10,161 bases of DNA from Bacteroidales bacterium (GTDB lineage: Bacteria; Bacteroidota; Bacteroidia; Bacteroidales; UBA1715). The DNA is taken from assembly GCA_017618935.1 (NCBI GenBank), contig JAFZTG010000109.1, forward strand, positions 1-10,161. The letters are read 5' to 3'. Under the pieces are notes generated by a model. That model did not search any database. It had not been told where the DNA came from and was given only the letters and a program-made list of their open reading frames with translations. Shown here in pieces: positions 6,397-10,161 of this stretch. The number at the start of each line of letters is the position of its first letter. Position 1 is the stretch's first letter. The translations under genes and the position numbers were made by a program.

Positions 6397-9300
6397 TTGA
6401 AGTTCGTTAAACGAATATATATAATTGTTGTTATTGCTGTATGTAGCGTTATGTTGACATCGGCAATGGGGATTATGCCGTATTCGTCGCACAATGAATT
6501 CACTCAGCCACAGGATACCATCAAACTCCAATCGCCCCTTCCGAAGGAAACGGGCAATGCGTTCGACGATGCCAACAACAATTCCAAAGGTATTCGTTTG
6601 GAAGATTCCCCGAATTCTGGCTATCAGATAGAATATAATCCCGAAACCGATGATTATGAGGCAACTAAGATGGTGGGCGACAATGCCGTCACACCTTCGT
6701 TCTCGTTACCATCGTCGGAATATTTCAAATTGTCGGGAAAACAGCGGTCCCAACAATATTGGCGTACTCGTGCGAGCGAAACGCGACGAGGCGAGGCGTC
6801 ATCGTACGAACCGTCGCTTGATTTGCTTGGTGGCGATAACATTTTGGGTGACCTGGTCGATATTAAGCCTCAGGGTGCCGCAGAATTGAACTTCGGTTTG
6901 AAATTCACTAACAATCACAACCCTCGTTTGTCGAAAAAACAACAGCGTCAGTTGCAGTTCGACTTCGACAACAAGATTCAAATGAGCGTGACGGGTTCCA
7001 TAGGTGACCATGTGTCAATGACTATCAAATACGATACTGAGTCACAGTTCGAGTTCGAGCAGGAAGTTAAGTTGCAATATGAGGGCGACGAGGATGAAAT
7101 CATCAAAAACATTGAGGTGGGAAATGTGTCGTTTCCTCTCTCAAGTTCATTGATTTCGGGAAGTTCAAGTTTGTTTGGTGTGAAAACCGACTTGCAATTT
7201 GGAAAATTGTATTTGAGCGGCGTGTTCTCCCGTCAGCAGGGCGAAACGTCATCAATAGCGGTGCAAGGCGGTGCCCAAACCGAGGATTTTGAGATTCAAT
7301 GTGACGAATATGATAACAATAAGCACTTCTTCTTGTCGCAGTTCTTTAGAGAACACTACGAAGAGGCATTGAAAAACTTGCCCGAAATCAATAGTGGTAT
7401 TGAAATCCGCAAGGTTGAGGTTTGGGTTACGCAAAATTCAAGTGGCAAGGAAGATGCTCGTAATATCTTGGCTTTAAATGATTTGGGTGACGAATCAAAA
7501 AGTGGAATCGGCGGAGCGAAGGAATATGAATTACCCGAAAATGGAAAATTGTATAAGAAAGTAAAGAATTTATCGGGAATACGTAGCATCAACACGGTTT
7601 CCACGGCATTGAACGGCATGATGGACCAAGGACCCGATTATGAAAAAATAGAGCAGGCCGTGTTGCTGAAACCTACGGAATACGATGTAAACAAAAAACT
7701 TGGATATATTTCGTTGCGTTCAGCAGTGAGTTCGTCGAAAGTGCTTGCCGTTGCTTACGAATATGAGTACAAGGGCAAGGTGTATCAGGTGGGTGAATTT
7801 TCGAGTGACGGAATAGAGCACCCCGACGTATTGATTGTGAAACTCTTGAAAGGCACGCAGTCAAATCCCGAGTATCACAACTGGGACTTGATGATGAAAA
7901 ACGTGTATGCGATAGGAAGTTATCAAATCAGTAAGGAAGATTTTGTGCTCGATGTGTTGTATCAAGACGACAGGACGGGAACGCCAATACCGTATCTTTC
8001 GGAAGGTGAGGTAAAAGGGAAGAGTTTGATTTCCGTTTTGAATATGGATAACCTTTCCAGTGATTTACAACCATATTCCGACGGTTTGTTCGACTTTGTG
8101 GAAGGTGTTACCATCAAGTCGGCTCGCGGATTGATATTTTTCCCTGTGCTTGAACCGTTCGGTAGTTCGTTGGAGAAGAAAATAGGGGATTCGGAATTGG
8201 CAAAAAAATATGTGTATCAGGAGTTGTACGATTCAACACAAAGTGCCGCACGACAGGTTGCCGAGAAGAACAAGTTCATTTTGAAGGGCTCTTATAAGTC
8301 GAGCGTTTCATCGGAAATCTCGCTGAACACCACGCAAGTCAAGTCGGTGAAGGTTATGTGCGGTGGTCTCACCTTGGTAGAAGGTGCCGATTACACGGTG
8401 GATTATTCTTCGGGAACGGTTTCCATCATCAATCAGGGAATCTTGGAATCGGGTTCCACAATCAATATTTCGTACGAAAATGACCCGTTGTTCAGCACGA
8501 CGACCAAGACGTATATGGGAACACGTGCCGAGTATCGGTACAACGACAATATCAGTTTTGGCGGTACGTTGATCCACTTGTCGGAAGTGCCTTCGGTGGC
8601 TAAGGTTGGCTTTGAGGAATATCCGCTCTGCAATACGATTTGGGGTATTGATGCAAAATATTCCACAGAATCAATGTTTTTGACGAAACTTGTCGATAAA
8701 ATACCTTTGATAAATACGAAGGAAATGTCGTATGTGGAAGCATCGGCGGAATTTGCCCAATTGTTGCCTGGTCAGTCAAAATACATTTCCAATGCCGTTT
8801 CGATTGACGATTTTGAAAGTTCCGAAGGACGAATTTATATGAAGGAACCTACCTCATGGCGTTTGGCAAGTACGCCGCAAGGACAAAAGTCAATGTTCCC
8901 CGAAGCGTCGCTCATAAACGATTTGGCGTTTAACTACAACAAGGCGTTGATTTCATGGTATAATATCAACACGTCATTTTACGAACGTAGTTCGCCCGTG
9001 AGCAAGTCAATACAGGCTGAGCAGTTCTCTCGAACGGTGTATCAGTCAAATTTGTTCCCTAACAGGGATTTGTCAACCTATGAAGACGTTCCGATGACGT
9101 TGCTGAATATTGCCTACTATCCTTACGAACGTGGGCAAAATAACTATGAAACCAAGGGACGCGCGGGCATTTCGGCTGGTTTGAACGAAAATGGTTATCT
9201 GAATAATCCGAAATCTCGTTGGGGCGGTATTATGCAGTCGCTTACCACGACAGATTTTGAGGCGACGAATGTGGAATACATCGAGTTTTGGATGATGGAT

Positions 9301-10161
9301 CCGTTTGTCACTGATGAGGAAAATAAGCACAAAGGTGGCGACTTGTATCTGAATATCGGTAGAATGTCGGAAGATGTGTTGCGCGACGGGCGTAAATCGG
9401 CAGAAAACGGTATGGTTACCGACCCGACTCGTTTAGACGAAACAGTTTGGGGTATGGTTCCTAATTATTCCATCGTTGAGACAGGTTTTAGCAGCGACAT
9501 TGACCGTGATGTACAGGATGTTGGTCTTGATGGTTTGACAGACTTGGCTGAACGACGTTTCTTTGCCCAATATTTGAAGGAAGTGAAGGAAATTGTCACT
9601 CCCGAAGCATATTCCGCTTTTGAACGCGATCCCTCCCACGATAATTTTTCTTCGTATTTGGATAACCGAGGCGACGAGCGTGACATTGTGTGGCGATATA
9701 AATACTACAACGGAACCGACGGAAACTCGCCTTCGGGAACGTCGCAGGGATTGTCGTCGTATAAACCCGATATTGAGGATTTGAATCAAGATAATACCTT
9801 GCAGGAAACCGAGGCGTATTATCAGTATCACATCAGTTTGCGCCCCGAAGATATGGTGGTCGGAAAGAATTTCATTGAAGATGAGCTGATTGAGGTGGTG
9901 AACAACGACAATTATCAGTGTCAGGCAAAATGGTATCAGTTTAAGATTCCTATCAAAAGTGAGGAAAAAGAGCGAATCGGCAACATTTCCGATTTCCGCG
10001 ACATAACCACGATGCGTCTCTTTTTACGCAATTTTGAAGATTCGATAATACTCCGTATTGCCGAATTTTCGCTAGTATATAGCAACTGGCGCGTGTACGA
10101 GGAACCATTGTTCGAATCGGGTGAATATGACTTGTTTTCCGATTCAAAAGTTGACATTTCA
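6397..10161 (+). CDS. sprA: T9SS outer-membrane translocon SprA (Sov), N-terminal half, 3' partial
   Basis: The frame is open without interruption to the window's end, giving 1255 codons of a family that is usually about 2300-2500 residues. SprA (Sov in Porphyromonas gingivalis) forms the giant outer-membrane beta-barrel through which T9SS cargo exits, and it is needed for gliding in motile relatives. No ATG precedes the signal peptide. A TTG at 6397 gives MKFVKRIYIIVVIAVCSVML, a good signal sequence; GTG at 6388 would add three residues, whereas ATG at 6451 would cut the hydrophobic core. Recognisable SprA blocks are the SprA_N-like region around 6871-7140 (AELNFGLKF, KIQMSVTGSIGD, GDEDEIIKNIEVGNVSFPL), AYYPYERGQNNYE (about 9112), YIEFWMMDPF (9277), IGRMSEDVLRDGRK (9355) and TTMRLFLRNFEDSIILRIAE (10006). 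The start is 28 bases after ruvA, so it probably shares the upstream promoter. The remaining barrel lies beyond the window. Confidence 0.95.
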   Translation, partial: MKFVKRIYIIVVIAVCSVMLTSAMGIMPYSSHNEFTQPQDTIKLQSPLPKETGNAFDDANNNSKGIRLEDSPNSGYQIEYNPETDDYEATKMVGDNAVTPSFSLPSSEYFKLSGKQRSQQYWRTRASETRRGEASSYEPSLDLLGGDNILGDLVDIKPQGAAELNFGLKFTNNHNPRLSKKQQRQLQFDFDNKIQMSVTGSIGDHVSMTIKYDTESQFEFEQEVKLQYEGDEDEIIKNIEVGNVSFPLSSSLISGSSSLFGVKTDLQFGKLYLSGVFSRQQGETSSIAVQGGAQTEDFEIQCDEYDNNKHFFLSQFFREHYEEALKNLPEINSGIEIRKVEVWVTQNSSGKEDARNILALNDLGDESKSGIGGAKEYELPENGKLYKKVKNLSGIRSINTVSTALNGMMDQGPDYEKIEQAVLLKPTEYDVNKKLGYISLRSAVSSSKVLAVAYEYEYKGKVYQVGEFSSDGIEHPDVLIVKLLKGTQSNPEYHNWDLMMKNVYAIGSYQISKEDFVLDVLYQDDRTGTPIPYLSEGEVKGKSLISVLNMDNLSSDLQPYSDGLFDFVEGVTIKSARGLIFFPVLEPFGSSLEKKIGDSELAKKYVYQELYDSTQSAARQVAEKNKFILKGSYKSSVSSEISLNTTQVKSVKVMCGGLTLVEGADYTVDYSSGTVSIINQGILESGSTINISYENDPLFSTTTKTYMGTRAEYRYNDNISFGGTLIHLSEVPSVAKVGFEEYPLCNTIWGIDAKYSTESMFLTKLVDKIPLINTKEMSYVEASAEFAQLLPGQSKYISNAVSIDDFESSEGRIYMKEPTSWRLASTPQGQKSMFPEASLINDLAFNYNKALISWYNINTSFYERSSPVSKSIQAEQFSRTVYQSNLFPNRDLSTYEDVPMTLLNIAYYPYERGQNNYETKGRAGISAGLNENGYLNNPKSRWGGIMQSLTTTDFEATNVEYIEFWMMDPFVTDEENKHKGGDLYLNIGRMSEDVLRDGRKSAENGMVTDPTRLDETVWGMVPNYSIVETGFSSDIDRDVQDVGLDGLTDLAERRFFAQYLKEVKEIVTPEAYSAFERDPSHDNFSSYLDNRGDERDIVWRYKYYNGTDGNSPSGTSQGLSSYKPDIEDLNQDNTLQETEAYYQYHISLRPEDMVVGKNFIEDELIEVVNNDNYQCQAKWYQFKIPIKSEEKERIGNISDFRDITTMRLFLRNFEDSIILRIAEFSLVYSNWRVYEEPLFESGEYDLFSDSKVDIS

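Noticed and set aside
6650..6889. Plus-strand open frame of 79 codons inside sprA
   Set aside because: It overlaps the SprA frame, which shows continuous family similarity through this part; the alternative frame has low-complexity Arg-rich content.
9433..9831. Minus-strand open frame of 132 codons opposite sprA
   Set aside because: It is a shadow of the SprA coding frame, which is uninterrupted and recognisable on both sides.

Overview
The window comes from a member of the Bacteroidota that uses the type IX secretion system (T9SS), most likely a Bacteroidales-like lineage. The reasons are an SprA-type T9SS translocon gene, a large surface protein ending in a T9SS sorting domain, a promoter of the Bacteroidota type (TATCTTTG, matching TAnnTTTG), and moderately AT-rich DNA with weak Shine-Dalgarno sequences. 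The species cannot be named from sequence alone. All credible genes are on the + strand.

Left part (1-3695): the 3' portion of a very large repeat-rich secreted protein whose start lies before the window. Ten tandem divergent InlB-type B-repeats (mostly an exact 207-bp period) are followed by three classical B-repeats and two FIVAR helical modules, then more helical units, and finally the T9SS C-terminal sorting domain.

Middle (3696-4772): an accessory-looking stretch. It holds a small BspA/DUF285-repeat protein (3782-4198), a 59-bp imperfect inverted-repeat element of an intergenic repeat type (4248-4306), and a decayed remnant of an unrecognised gene (about 4329-4654). It ends with a good Bacteroidota promoter (4725-4754) that opens the next operon.

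Right part (4773-10161): a tight run of three genes, pdxA-like, ruvA and sprA, separated by 6 and 28 bases and probably cotranscribed. The PdxA-like protein keeps the family fold motifs, but all three metal-binding histidines, the glycine-rich metal-site loop and several substrate-contact residues are replaced, so it may not be a working 4-hydroxythreonine-4-phosphate dehydrogenase. RuvA is normal and complete. SprA is open at the right edge: about 1255 codons of an expected 2300-2500 are present.

Functional link: SprA forms the outer-membrane channel through which T9SS cargo leaves the cell, and the protein at the left edge is such a cargo. PdxA and RuvA have no evident role in secretion. 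The most unusual observation is the intact but active-site-stripped PdxA homologue at the head of the ruvA-sprA operon.
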